From Scylla paramamosain (Eukaryota; Arthropoda; Malacostraca; Decapoda; Portunidae): a stretch of DNA of 64,000 bases. Made by a program: the position numbers and the translations under genes. Under the pieces are notes generated by a model. It was not told the origin of the DNA. It made no database searches and saw only the letters and a program-made list of their open reading frames with translations. Shown here piece by piece: positions 1-11,104 of the stretch (position 1 is the stretch's first letter; each line of letters opens with the position of its first letter). Location: contig NC_087191.1 in NCBI RefSeq assembly GCF_035594125.1, positions 2,820,467 to 2,884,466 on the forward strand, read 5' to 3'.

Positions 1-808
1 TGGCACCCCACTAATTACATGACCCCACTCAGATTTCGAGCCGTTTATTACAACTCTTTGTCGCCTGTCACTAAGCCATGACCGTATCCAGCCTAACACC
101 TTCCCATCCATCCCGTGTGCCCTAACCTTTCCTAGGAGCCTTTGATGGGGTACCTTGTCAAATGCTTTACTAAAGTCCAGATATAAGATATCAAAACTAT
201 CACCATTATCTACTGCCTCGTACACTTTACTGTAAAAACTTAACAAGTTTGTCAGGCAAGACTTCCCCTTCGTGAAGCCATGCTGTGACTGATTTATCAA
301 GTTATGTTTGTATAAATGTTCCCGAATGTTCCTCTAATATTTTACCTACAACTGAAGTTAAGCTGACAGGTCTATAGTTAGACGCTAAAGTTTTGTCTCC
401 TTTCTTAAAGATGGGTACTACATTAGCCTGCCTCCACATTACTGGTACCTCACCCAACTCCAGTGATTTCCTAAAGACAGAAACTAACGGCTCACTAATA
501 ATCTCTTTGCTTTCATTCCTTAAAAACTCTGAGATATATTTCATCTGGTTCTGGTGTCTTGAACTTTATTTTTAGCCTATCTATCTCCTGTTCCACTATC
601 TCCCTAGTTATGGAAATATCTATCAACCTCTCATTCTTATCTGCTCTAAACACCTGTTCACTATCGTGCATATCCTGCATGTTTTCCTGGGTGAAGACAG
701 TTAAAAAATACTAATCTCCTCCCCAGAACTAACCAGCTCCCAATCTGCTGCCTTTAATGGACGTATAGTATCCCTTGGGGTCCGTCATCACCTGGCTGGT
801 TACCTTTG
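1..808 (-). mobile_element. CR1-like LINE family A, copy A-1 (RT fragment, runs off left edge)
   Basis: Minus-strand reverse-transcriptase segment of the family that recurs at 4.1, 10, 18.9 and 46 kb. Read in reverse it encodes the motifs VVPIFKKGDKTLASNYRPVS, YLDFSKAFDKVPHQ and the beginning of the GVPQGS block, which sits exactly at the window edge. Compared with the copy at 4.1-4.9 kb it has two short deletions (near 718 and 765) and a changed reading frame near 330, so it cannot encode RT. It ends abruptly at the poly(T) start of the family B element next door. The two A copies flanking that B element overlap in the consensus, so they are two different A copies rather than one copy split by insertion. 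Confidence 0.85.
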
Positions 809-913
809 ATTCTTTTTTTTTTTATGTGGGAAGGACACTGGCCAAGGGCAACAAAAATCTAATAAAAAAATACCCACTGAAATGCCAGTCCCATAAAAGG
901 GTCAAAGCAGTGG

Positions 914-3873
914 TCAAAAATTGATGAATAAGTGTATTGAAACCTCCCTCTTGAAGGAATTCAAGTCATAGAAATGTGAAAATACAGAAGCAGGCAGGGA
1001 GTTCCAGAGTTTACCAGAGAAAGGGATGAATGATTGAGAATACTGGTTAACTCTTGCGTTTGAGAGGTGGACAGAATAGGGGTGAGAGAAAGAAGAAAGT
1101 CTTGTGCAGCGAGGCCGCGGAAGGAGGGGAGGCATGCAGTTAGCAAGATCAGAAGAGCAGTTGGCATGAAAATAGCGGTAGAAGACAGCTAGATATGCAA
1201 CATTGCGGCGGTGAGAGAGGGGCTAAAGACAGTCAGTTAGAGGAGAGGAGTTGATGAGACGAAAAGCTTTTGATTCCACCCTGTCTAGAAGAGCAGTATG
1301 AGTGGAATCCCCCCAGACATGTGAAGCATACTCCATACATGGACGGATAAGGCCCTTGTACAGAACTAGCAGCTGGGGGGGGGTGAGAAAAACTGGCGAA
1401 GACGTCTCAGAACACCTAACTTCATAGAAGCTGTTTTAGCTAGAGATGAGATATGAAGTATCCAGTTCAGATTATAAGTAAAGGACAGACCGAGGATGTG
1501 CAGTGTAGAAGAGGGGGACAGTTGAGTGTCATTGAAGAAGAGGGGATAGTTGTCTGGAAGATTGTGTCGAGTTGATAGATGGAGGAATTGAGTTTTTGAG
1601 GCATTGAACAATACCAAGTTTGCTCTGCCCCAATCAGAAATTTTAGAAAGATCAGAAGTCAGGCGTTCTGTGGCTTCCCTGCGTGATATGTTTACCTCCT
1701 GAAGGGTTGGACGTCTATGAAAAGACGTGGAAAAGTGCAGGGTGGTATCATCAGCATAGGAGTGGATAGGACAAGAAGTTTGGTTTAGAAGCTCATTAAT
1801 GAATAATAAGAAGAGAGTGGGTGACAGGACAGAACCCTGAGGAACACCACTGTTAATAGATTTAGGAGAAGAACAGTGACCGTCTACCACAGCAGCAATA
1901 GAACGGTCAGAAAGGAAACTTGAAATGAAGTTACAGAGAGAAGGATAGAAACCGTAGGAGGGTAGTTTGGAAATCAAAGCTTTGTGCCAGACTCTATCAA
2001 AGGCTTTTGATATGTCCAAGGCAAGAGCAAAAGATTCACCAAAGTCTCTAAAAGAGGATTACCAAGACTCGGTAAGGAAAGCCAGAAGATCACCAGTACA
2101 GCGGCCTTGACGGAACCCATACTGGCGATCAGATAGAAGGTTATGAAGTGATAGATGTTTAAGAATCTTCCTGTTGAGGATAGATTCAAAAACTTTAGAT
2201 AAGCAGGAAATTAAAGCAATAGGACGGTAGTTTGAGGAATTAGAGCGGTCACCCTTTTTAGGAACAGGTTGAATGTAGGAAAACTTCCAGCAAGAAGGAA
2301 AGGTAGATGTTGACAGACAGAGCTGAAACAGTTTGACTAGGCAAGGAGCAAGCACGGAGGCACAGTTTCGGAGAACAATAGGAGGGACCCCATCAGGTCC
2401 ATAGGCCTTCCGAGGGTTTACACCAGCGAGGGCATGGAAAACATCATTACGAAGAATTTTAATACGTGGCATGAAGTAGTCAGAGGGTGGAGGAGAGGGA
2501 GGAACAAGCCCAGAATCGTCTAAGGTAGAGTTTTTAGCAAAGGTTTGAGCAAAGAGTTCAGCTTTAGAAATAGATGTGATAGCAGTGGCGCCATCTGGTT
2601 GAAGTAGAGGAGGGAAAGAAGAAGCAAAGTTATTGGAGATATTTTTGGCTAGATGCCAGAAATCACGAGGGGAGTTAGATCTTGAAAGGTTTTGACATTT
2701 TCTGTTCATGAAGGAGTTTTTGGCTAGTTGGAGAACAGACTTGGCATGGTTCCGGGCAGAAATATAAAGTGCATGAGATTCTGGTGATGGAAGGCTTAAG
2801 TACCTTTTGTGGGCCACCTCTCTATCATGTATAGCACGAGAACAAGCTGTGTTAAACCAAGGTTTAGAAGGTTTAGGACGAGAAAAAGAGTGAGGAATGT
2901 ACGCCTCCATGCCAGACACTATCACCTCTGTTATGCGCTCAGCACACAAAGACGGGTCTCTGACACGGAAGCAGTAGTCATTCCAAGGAAAATCACTAAA
3001 ATACCTCCTCAGGTCCCCCAAACTAGCAGAGGCAAAACGCCAGAGGCACCTTCGCTTAGGGGGATCCTGAGGAGGGATTGGAGTGATAGGACAAGATAAA
3101 GATATGAGATTGTGATCTGAGGAGCCCAACGGAGAAGAAAGGGTGACAGCATAAACAGAAGGATTAGAGGTCAGGAAAAGGTCAAGAATGTTGGGCGTAT
3201 CTCCAAGACGGTCAGGAATACGAGTAGGGTGTTGCACCAATTGTTCTAGGTCATGGAGGATAGCAAAGTTGTAGGCTAGTTCACTAGGATGGTCAGTGAA
3301 GGGAGAGGAAAGCCAAAGCTGGTGGTGAACATTGAAGTCTCCAAGAATGGAGATCTTTGCAAAAGGGAAGAGGGTCAGAATGTGCTCCACTTTGGAAGTT
3401 AAGTAGTCAAAGAATTTCTTATAGTCAGAGGAGTTAGGAGAGAGGTATACAGCACAGATAAATTTAGTATGAGAATGACTCTGTAGTCGCAGCCAGATGG
3501 TGGAAAACTCGAAAGATTCAAGAGCGTGGGCACGAGAGCAGGTTAAGTCATTGCGCACATAAACGCAGCATCCAGCTTTGGATCGAAAATGAGGATAGAG
3601 AAAGTAGGAGGGAACAGAAAAGGGGCTACTGTCAGTTGCCTCAGACACCTGAGTTTCAGTGAGGAAAAGAAGATGTGGTTTAGAAGAGGAGAGGTGGTGT
3701 TCTACAGATTGAAAATTAGATCTTAGACCGCGAATGTTGCAGAAGTTAATGAAGAAAAAGTTGAGGAGGGTGTCAAGACATTTAGGGTCGTCGACGGAAA
3801 GGCAGTCCGACCTGGGGACATTTATGGTCCCCTCCCCAGATGGGGACTCCGAGGCTGGTGTAGGAGTCGCCAT
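914..3873 (-). pseudogene. Family B endonuclease/reverse transcriptase ORF, broken by one stop and one frameshift
   Basis: The reading frame starts with [15 protein letters not shown] at 3873 and remains open for 604 codons. The AP-endonuclease domain covers residues 40-265, with N46 (CNIRG), E73 (FLTET), D179/N181 (GDFN), D231 and D253/H254 (SSDHN), the set needed for target nicking. RT follows with [14 protein letters not shown] and [12 protein letters not shown] at about 2059 replaces the serine codon in FLTESWS. The frame then resumes (1366-2019) with [21 protein letters not shown] and the catalytic YADD. A run of G at about 1375 causes a frameshift into the C-terminal 73 codons (914-1135). 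The remaining frame is very well preserved, suggesting a young copy. Confidence 0.88.
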
Positions 3874-4105
3874 GATTTTAAAATTTTTGAGTGAAGGGTG
3901 TGTGTGTTATTAGGTGCTTGTAGTTTTGTGTGGAGGAAGAGAGTTGTCTTTAGAGGGCAGGCTGTGACTATGCCCTTGTGTTGTGAGACACAAAGGGAAA
4001 CGTTCAGTGAGGTCACAGCTGGGTTTAATGATAAGTTCACAGCACCCCCTGAACAGTGCTTTAGACCTCACTGGGAGTAATTATCGTTTCGGCAGGTGTC
4101 TACTG
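3874..4105 (-). other. Family B 5' leader with nested inverted repeats
   Basis: This leader is conserved in copies at 11.1 and 48.4 kb. All three contain the pair GCTGTGAC ... GTCACAGC about 50 nt apart, enclosing a second imperfect pair CCCTTTGTGT / ACACAAGGG. This predicts a stable nested hairpin in the element RNA. The leader probably carries the internal promoter, as in other LINEs, but no specific promoter box was proved. Confidence 0.6.
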
Positions 4106-4116
4106 CCTCCTCCTCA

Positions 4117-6037
4117 TTACTTACTGTAAAAACTTAACAAGTTTGTCAGGCAAGACTTCCCCTTCGTGAAGCCATGCTGTGACTGATTTATCAAGTTATG
4201 TTTGTCTAAATGTTCCCTAATGTTCCTCGCTATTATTGACTCTAACATTTTACCTACAACTGAAGTTAAGCTGACATGTCTATAATTAGACGCTAAAGTT
4301 TTATCTCCTTTCTTAAAGATGGGTACTACTTTAGCCTGCCTCCAGATTACTGGTACCTCACCCGACTCCAGTGATTTCCTAAAGACAGAAACTAACGGCT
4401 CACTAATAATCTCTTTACATTCCTTAAGTACTCTGGGGTATATTTCATCAGGTCCTGGTGACTTGAACTTTTTTAGCCTATCTATCTCCTGTTCCACTAT
4501 CTCCCTACTTATGGAAATAACTGTCAGCTTCTCATTCTCATCTGCTCTAAACACCTGTTCACTATCTGGCATATCCTGCATGTTTTCCTGGGTGAAGACA
4601 GTTAAAAAATAATCATTCAGAAGTTTACTAATCTCCTCCCCAGAACTAACCAGCTCCCCATCTGCTGCCTTTAATGGACCTACAGTATCCTTATTCTTCG
4701 TCCTGTATACCTGATAAAATCCCTTGGGGTCCGTCTTCGCCTGGATGGCTACCTTTGATTCATAATTGTCCTTAGCTTTCCTCGTTAACTTCCTGACTGT
4801 TCTAACTAATTCATTATATTGTGTCCTTAAAACTTCTTCACCTGCCCTTAATCTCCTATATATACTTCTCTTACGCCCTATATAATGCTTTAACCTAGCA
4901 GTCATCCATTTAGGGTCATTTTTTTTGTGATGTTATTGTTCTATACAGGATATTTGCTAACTGACCTGTATGAACTTTATCTACGAAATATTTATACAAT
5001 TCATCTACATTTACTTCACCTAGTCCCCTCATCTCGTCCCCTACCATCCTCTCCACTCCCTCATCTACTCGCCTCGACCTCACCTCTCTCATTTCAGCAT
5101 GACCTGACATTCCAACATACTCACACCTAGCTCCCCCCTTCCTCTTTCCTCATCCCTTCCGGACACATCTTCCCTCCTCTTGTCCTACACCCTCGCGCGT
5201 CACCTCACCTCTCTCATCCTGCCTTATCTCTCTGAACTCCGTCCCTGACCTGACCTCACCCTGCATCCTTTGCCAGTCCACTCCTTGGAGGTACCTTTTT
5301 AATTCTTAAAAATTTGCTCTCCTAAAGTCAGGTATTTTACTAGTGTTTTTGTTTCTAACTGTTTCTTCCCATTCTAAATTGTACCTAATTTCCCTATGGT
5401 CACTGTTACCTAGCTGTCCTCCAGCCTCTACCTGCGTGACTGCTTCCTCCCTGCTAGTAAGAATTAAATCTAGAATATTATTCCACCTTGTGGGTTCTAC
5501 GACAACCTGTTTTAAAAAATTATCCTGAATTACCTTAAGAAATTCCTCTCCTTCCTTGTTACCCACCATCAGACTCCAGTCGATATTCCTAAAATTAAAA
5601 TCTCCTACCACACATACCTGACTGTACCTGCCTGCTCTATTTAATTCCTGCCACAGTGAGGTGTTAATTTCCTCTGTACTGGTCGATGGTCTGTAAACTA
5701 CCCCTAATACTACTGACTGCGATCCTTCTTTAATATCTACCCATATCGACTCTGCTTTGTTATCTGTTTTAATTCTACTGTTGATACAACACTGCAATGT
5801 GTCCCTAACGTATAACACGACGCCTCCTCCTCTCCTGTTTTCCCTATCTTTATAGAACATTGTATACCCATCTATCTTAACCTCTGGATTAAATACTTTT
5901 CCTGACATATCTAACCAAGTTTCAGTTAAAGCAATGATATCAAATTTCTCTACACTCGCTATTCCTCTAAGCAAGTCTATTTTATTCAGAATACTTCTAC
6001 AGTTTGTGTAGTAAACACTTAAGCTATTTTTCACCAT
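4117..6037 (-). pseudogene. Family A ORF2: AP endonuclease - linker - RT (broken)
   Basis: The endonuclease frame (5306-6037, 243 codons) has YYTNCRSILNKID, ALTETWLD (E), GDFNFRNIDW (D/N), ILDLILTSRE and GNSDHREI (D/H), that is, all hallmark residues of APE-type LINE endonucleases. The linker is in another frame at 4916-5110 and nearby. The RT frame (4117-4905, 262 codons) begins with a basic RKLTRKAKDNYE stretch, then SPGPDEIYPRVLKE, VVPIFKKGDKTL and QHGFTKGKSCLTNLLSFYSK, and then stops at the junction with B-1. The YADD/FADD block is therefore absent. At least two frame changes separate the domains, so the copy is dead. Confidence 0.85.
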
Positions 6038-6141
6038 CCCTGAGCTAGCTACCTTTCTAGATTTAACTATTTTGCCCCTCGCCTTCTCACTACCCCTTCT
6101 TCCCTCCCGACTAACGAAAAAAGTGCTGGAGTGCAGTAACC
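4123..6141 (-). mobile_element. CR1-like LINE family A, copy A-2 (ORF1 end, ORF2 endonuclease and N-terminal RT)
   Basis: Reading from 6141 downwards it contains the last codons of ORF1, a short spacer, ORF2 with its endonuclease, a long Arg/Glu/Gly-rich linker, and the fingers/palm part of RT. It is truncated at 4123 where the 5' end of B-1 abuts it, and at 6141 where an (AAC)n array begins. Its sequence is close to copies A-3 and A-4, which supplied the missing ORF1. Confidence 0.87.
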
Positions 6142-6147
6142 TATAAT

Positions 6148-6207
<60 letters not shown>

Positions 6208-6225
6208 AATGATATTAATAATAAT

Positions 6226-6306
<81 letters not shown>

Positions 6307-6314
6307 ATTATTAC

Positions 6315-6381
<67 letters not shown>

Positions 6382-6612
6382 TTTACTATTATTATTATTA
6401 TTATTATTATCATTATTATTAATATAATTATTATTATTATTATTATTATTGTTTTCCTTTTTCTTTTTTTTTTTTTTTTCTTTTTTTTTTTTTCTTTTTT
6501 TTCTTTTTTTTTTTTTTTTTTCTTCTTCTTCTTCTTCTTCTTCTTCTTTTTCTTCTTCTTATTATTATTATCATTATAATCATTATCACTATTATTATTG
6601 TTATTTTATTAC

Positions 6613-6670
<58 letters not shown>

Positions 6671-6677
6671 GTTATTG

Positions 6678-6731
<54 letters not shown>

Positions 6732-6775
6732 CTATTACTACTACTACTGCTGCTGCTGCTACTACTACTATTACG

Positions 6776-6806
<31 letters not shown>

Positions 6807-6896
6807 GTACTAGTGGTAGTAATAATAATAATAACAATAATAATAATAATAGTAATATTATTATTATTAGTGTTATTTTTATTATTATTATTATTA

Positions 6897-6955
<59 letters not shown>

Positions 6956-7032
6956 ATTATTATTATCATTTTTATTATTATTATTATCATTATTATTAGT
7001 ATTATTACTGTTATTATTATTATAATTATTGT
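6142..7032. repeat. Compound trinucleotide microsatellite array
   Basis: In order: (AAC)n to about 6206, (AAT)n turning into (ATT)n at about 6280, a T-rich tract with TTC repeats (6447-6560), (ATT)n, (AGT)n from 6677, (ACT)n/(GCT)n around 6730-6800, then AAT/ATT again. The AAT-to-ATT switch is self-complementary and could form long hairpins. Translations across it are artefacts. The array ends exactly at the start of repeat R1. Confidence 0.95.
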
Positions 7033-7375
7033 TGTGGGAACTCTCTTACCCTTTCACTCACCTAATTATCTACCAGCTAACACATAATCACAGGAAGCAT
7101 CGCTAAATATAATTACAATTACTTGGTAACTTAATTGTGGTTCACGTGGCTTTGAATGATGGTGACAGCAAGGGGTGAAATGTAATTACTGGGTTTACAA
7201 GCCAGCTGGACTGGTCGTGCTTCGTAGCTAAGGCAGCTTCGTTGCGATATCCAATTCTTCCGAGATTCTAAGTTCTTTTCAACTTGGCGAATTTTAATTA
7301 CAGGCAACTGGTAGAGTGGCGAGAATGCGTTTTAATAGGACTGCTGGTCTATTAGTGGCTCAGTGACGACTACAG
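7033..7375 (-). repeat. Interspersed repeat R1, copy 1 (inverted relative to copy 2)
   Basis: This block is the reverse complement, with scattered differences, of 32745-33096. Shared stretches include TAGAGTGGCGAGAATGCGT, TTCGTAGCTAAGG and GCATCGCTAAATATAA. In both copies the same end (GTTGTGGGAAC here) touches an ATT/AAT array, so in element orientation R1 ends CCCACAAC(AAT)n, like a SINE or LINE-derived repeat with a trinucleotide tail. No coding frame was recognised and the family is unknown to me. Confidence 0.7.
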
Positions 7376-7479
7376 ATCTGTAAATAACGTAGCAGCCTCT
7401 TCGCACCTGTAGCCTCTGTTCAGTAGTTTAGGTGCCTTAAGTGTACTTTGTGTACTTACAGAGATGTTTATGTATGCGT

Positions 7480-9309
<1,830 letters not shown>

Positions 9310-9589
9310 TGCATAATTTAGTCGCTTTCGCCTGTCAGCACACTGGCTGGCTGTAGAGGTGGGCAGGTGGAATAGGCGGGAACGTGGCCGTCTACCGCTG
9401 GAGGAGCGGTTATGTCCCTGCGGAATGGTGCAGACAGAACGTCATGTCGTACAAGAGTGTCCCTTGTCACAACATATCCGTGACGCATATGGCTTAGTTG
9501 GACTTAATACTTTATTCTGCGGCACATATGATAACTCAACTGTATGTTTCATTGCAAATTTAGTTTTGAATTGGTATTCTCAGAATTAG
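9310..9589 (+). pseudogene. LINE polyprotein C-terminus with cysteine/histidine motif
   Basis: An open stretch to the stop at 9589 reads RLSAHWLAV, GRWNRRERGRLPLEERLC, then CPCG-x8-HVVQEC-P. The CxC...H....C arrangement after RLSxHxLAxExGR is typical of the end of LINE ORF2 proteins that carry a C-terminal zinc-binding motif. Only this end is present; no RT or RNase H precedes it. It is probably a 5'-truncated insertion of a family different from A, B and C. Function of the motif is presumed nucleic-acid binding, by family knowledge. Confidence 0.6.
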
Positions 9590-9681
9590 CCATAGTCTCA
9601 TCGTATCCTACCCTATACATATGATGGACCATATTGTTTTGTATCTGTAGTGTATATGTTACTATTGTTCTTTTGTTCTAC

Positions 9682-9715
9682 TGCCTCCTCCTCCTAGGAG
9701 GAGGCAGTAGTACTA
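9682..9715. repeat. Near-palindrome made of two head-to-head family B 5' termini
   Basis: CTACTGCCTCCTCCTCCT is followed directly by AGGAGGAGGCAGTAG. Each half matches the terminal GAGGAGGCAGTAG of family B elements seen at 4.1 and 48.4 kb, in opposite orientations. One extra CCT unit makes the palindrome slightly asymmetric. Confidence 0.65.
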
Positions 9716-9716
9716 G

Positions 9717-9875
9717 TAGGATAGTTTGGAAATCAAAGCTTTGTGTCAGATTATCAAAAGCTTTTGATATGTCCAAGAAAACAGCAAAAGTTTCACCAAA
9801 ATCTCTTAAAGAGGATGACTAAGACTCAGTAAGGAAAGCCAGAAGTAGACCGGCCATAACGGAACCCATATTGCT
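9717..9875 (-). mobile_element. Family B RT fragment (copy B-3), joined to family A 5' end
   Basis: Reverse-strand fragment of the B RT domain around QYGFRxGRST...LLAFLTES and DISKAFD. It carries private changes (GTTATGGCCG, and loss of six bases in the GDLL region) shared only with the fragment at 20.94 kb. It is fused at 9875/9876 to the 5' part of a family A element. Confidence 0.8.
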
Positions 9876-9879
9876 GAGT

Positions 9880-10773
9880 CGTCTGGTTGTGGTTGTTCTC
9901 CTGTTCTCGAGGCCTTCGTTGCGAAGGTCTCAGAGGTGGAGGCTGAGTTCCATCGAAGGATCTCAGAGGTGCAGGCTGAGTTTCGTTAGAGGATCTCAGA
10001 CCTGCAGGCTGAGTTCTATGAGAGGATCTCAGCACCTGTTGGAGGGTCGTGCCCCACCGTCACCGTACCTAGTAAAGCGACGGAGGAGCAGTGGTCGGTT
10101 GTGTGCAGGGGAGCCAAGAGGATGAAGGTCCTCAGGGCGCCTTGCGTGGAGACGAAGAATCCCTTTAATGTGCTGGAGGAAGTGAAGGAGGAGGTGGATA
10201 TGGCGAGAGGAGACAAGAAGGAGGCAGCAGATGCAGTTACCCTGCCCCAAGGTAGGGGGCTTGTGTTTGGTGATAGTCAGGTTAGGCACTTAGATAGTGC
10301 GTTCTGTGCTAGGGATAGGAAGCGTAGGTCGAGGGTGTGTTTGCCGGGGGCCGGGATAGGGAAGGTAGCTGATAGGCTAGACACGTGCTTGGAAAAAGAT
10401 GGGACCAAGCCCATTGTTTTTCTCAGTGCGGGAGGGAATGACCTTGGTAAGGTCAGGAGTGAGGAGCTTATCGGGAGGTTTCGACAGGCTTTGGACAGGA
10501 TTAGGGACAAGGGAGAGATCCCCGTGGTATGTGGAGTCTTGCCGAGGAGGGGAGTTGGTGCTGAGTGGCTGTCCAGGGCTATTACAGTGAATCTCAGGCT
10601 AGCAAATCATTGTAAGAGTAATGGATGGACGTTCATCGACAACTAGGACCTTTTCTATGGGAGGGACACCTTATGCGCCAGGAATGGAGTGCATTTATCA
10701 CGCCAGGTTGTTCGTGTTTTGGCCGAAACACTCGAGTGGGAGGTAACTGCACTCCAGCGCTTTTTTCGTTAGT
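9880..10773 (+). pseudogene. Family A ORF1: coiled coil plus SGNH/GDSL esterase domain (broken)
   Basis: ORF1 of CR1-group LINEs commonly carries an SGNH-fold esterase, whose role in retrotransposition is unsettled. Here a heptad-like N-terminus is encoded by a roughly 33-nt unit repeated about three times (SEVEAEFHRRI, SEVQAEFR-stop-RI, SDLQAEFYERI). It is followed by WSVVCRGAKRMKV and the esterase: VFGDSQVRHLD (Ser block), LPGAGIGKVADRL, FLSAGGNDLG (Asn block) and NGVHLS (His block). Defects: a TAG in the third coiled-coil repeat, also present in A-4; TAG replacing the Trp codon after TFIDN at 10643; and D to N in the D-G-V-H motif. The frame ends RFFR at 10773. Confidence 0.82.
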
Positions 10774-10850
10774 CGGGAGGGAAGAAGGGGTAGTGAGGAG
10801 AAGGCGAGGGGCAAATTAGTTAAATCTAGAAAGCTAGCTAGCTCAGGGAA

Positions 10851-11104
10851 GATGAGAAGTAGCTTAAGTGTTTACTACACAAACTGTGGAAGTATTCTGA
10901 ACAAAATAGACTTGCTTAGAGGAATAGCGTGTGTAGAGAAATTTGATATAATTGCTTTAACTGGAACTTGGTTAGATATGTCAGGAGAATGATTTAATCC
11001 AGAGGTTAAGATAGATAGTTATACAATGTTCTATAAAAATAGGGAAAACAGGAGAGGAGGAGGCGTCGCATTATACGTTACGGACACATTACAATGTTGT
11101 ATTA
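10851..11104 (+). pseudogene. Family A ORF2 N-terminus, truncated by B-2
   Basis: Starts ATG AGA AGT AGC (MRSSLSVYYTN), about 80 nt after the ORF1 stop, and continues into NKIDLLRGIACVEKFDIIAL with T-G-T in place of the catalytic T-E-T. It has a TGA at about 10989 and runs to CCINS, where B-2 begins. It is important mainly because it shows the ORF2 start and the ORF1-ORF2 spacing for this family. Confidence 0.8.

Larger units (their letters stand above)
811..4105 (-). mobile_element. Non-LTR retrotransposon family B, copy B-1, near full length
   Basis: A near-complete B element in reverse: poly(T) at 811-821 is its 3' poly(A) tail, and the 5' end reads GAGGAGGCAGTAGACACC on the minus strand, as in the copy at 48.4 kb. 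It has a 5' leader of about 230 nt, one long ORF with endonuclease then reverse transcriptase, and a short 3' UTR. No ORF1 was found. Clade is uncertain: the RT C-terminus (LIRPCMEY...W, WNSLPASV) fits the CR1/L2/Jockey-like groups, and there is no RNase H. No clear target-site duplication is visible. About twelve B copies or fragments occur in the window. Confidence 0.88.
9876..11104 (+). mobile_element. CR1-like LINE family A, copy A-3 (5' part, ORF1 and start of ORF2)
   Basis: A plus-strand family A copy with coiled-coil/esterase ORF1, a roughly 80-nt intergenic stretch and the first 85 codons of ORF2. It is cut at 11104 by the 5' end of B-2. The break falls at AACAGTAG, where A and the B terminus share the six bases CAGTAG. 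The whole B-3/A-3 junction is the inverted duplicate of 19.7-21.0 kb. Confidence 0.86.

Noticed and set aside
811..6141. B-1 as a simple insertion splitting a single family A element
   Set aside because: The flanking A pieces overlap in consensus (both contain the TTACTGTAAAAACTTAACAAG region), so they are two A copies.
6225..7087. Long open frames of poly-Ile, poly-Leu, poly-Ser in both strands
   Set aside because: Pure translations of trinucleotide microsatellites; no evidence of a gene.
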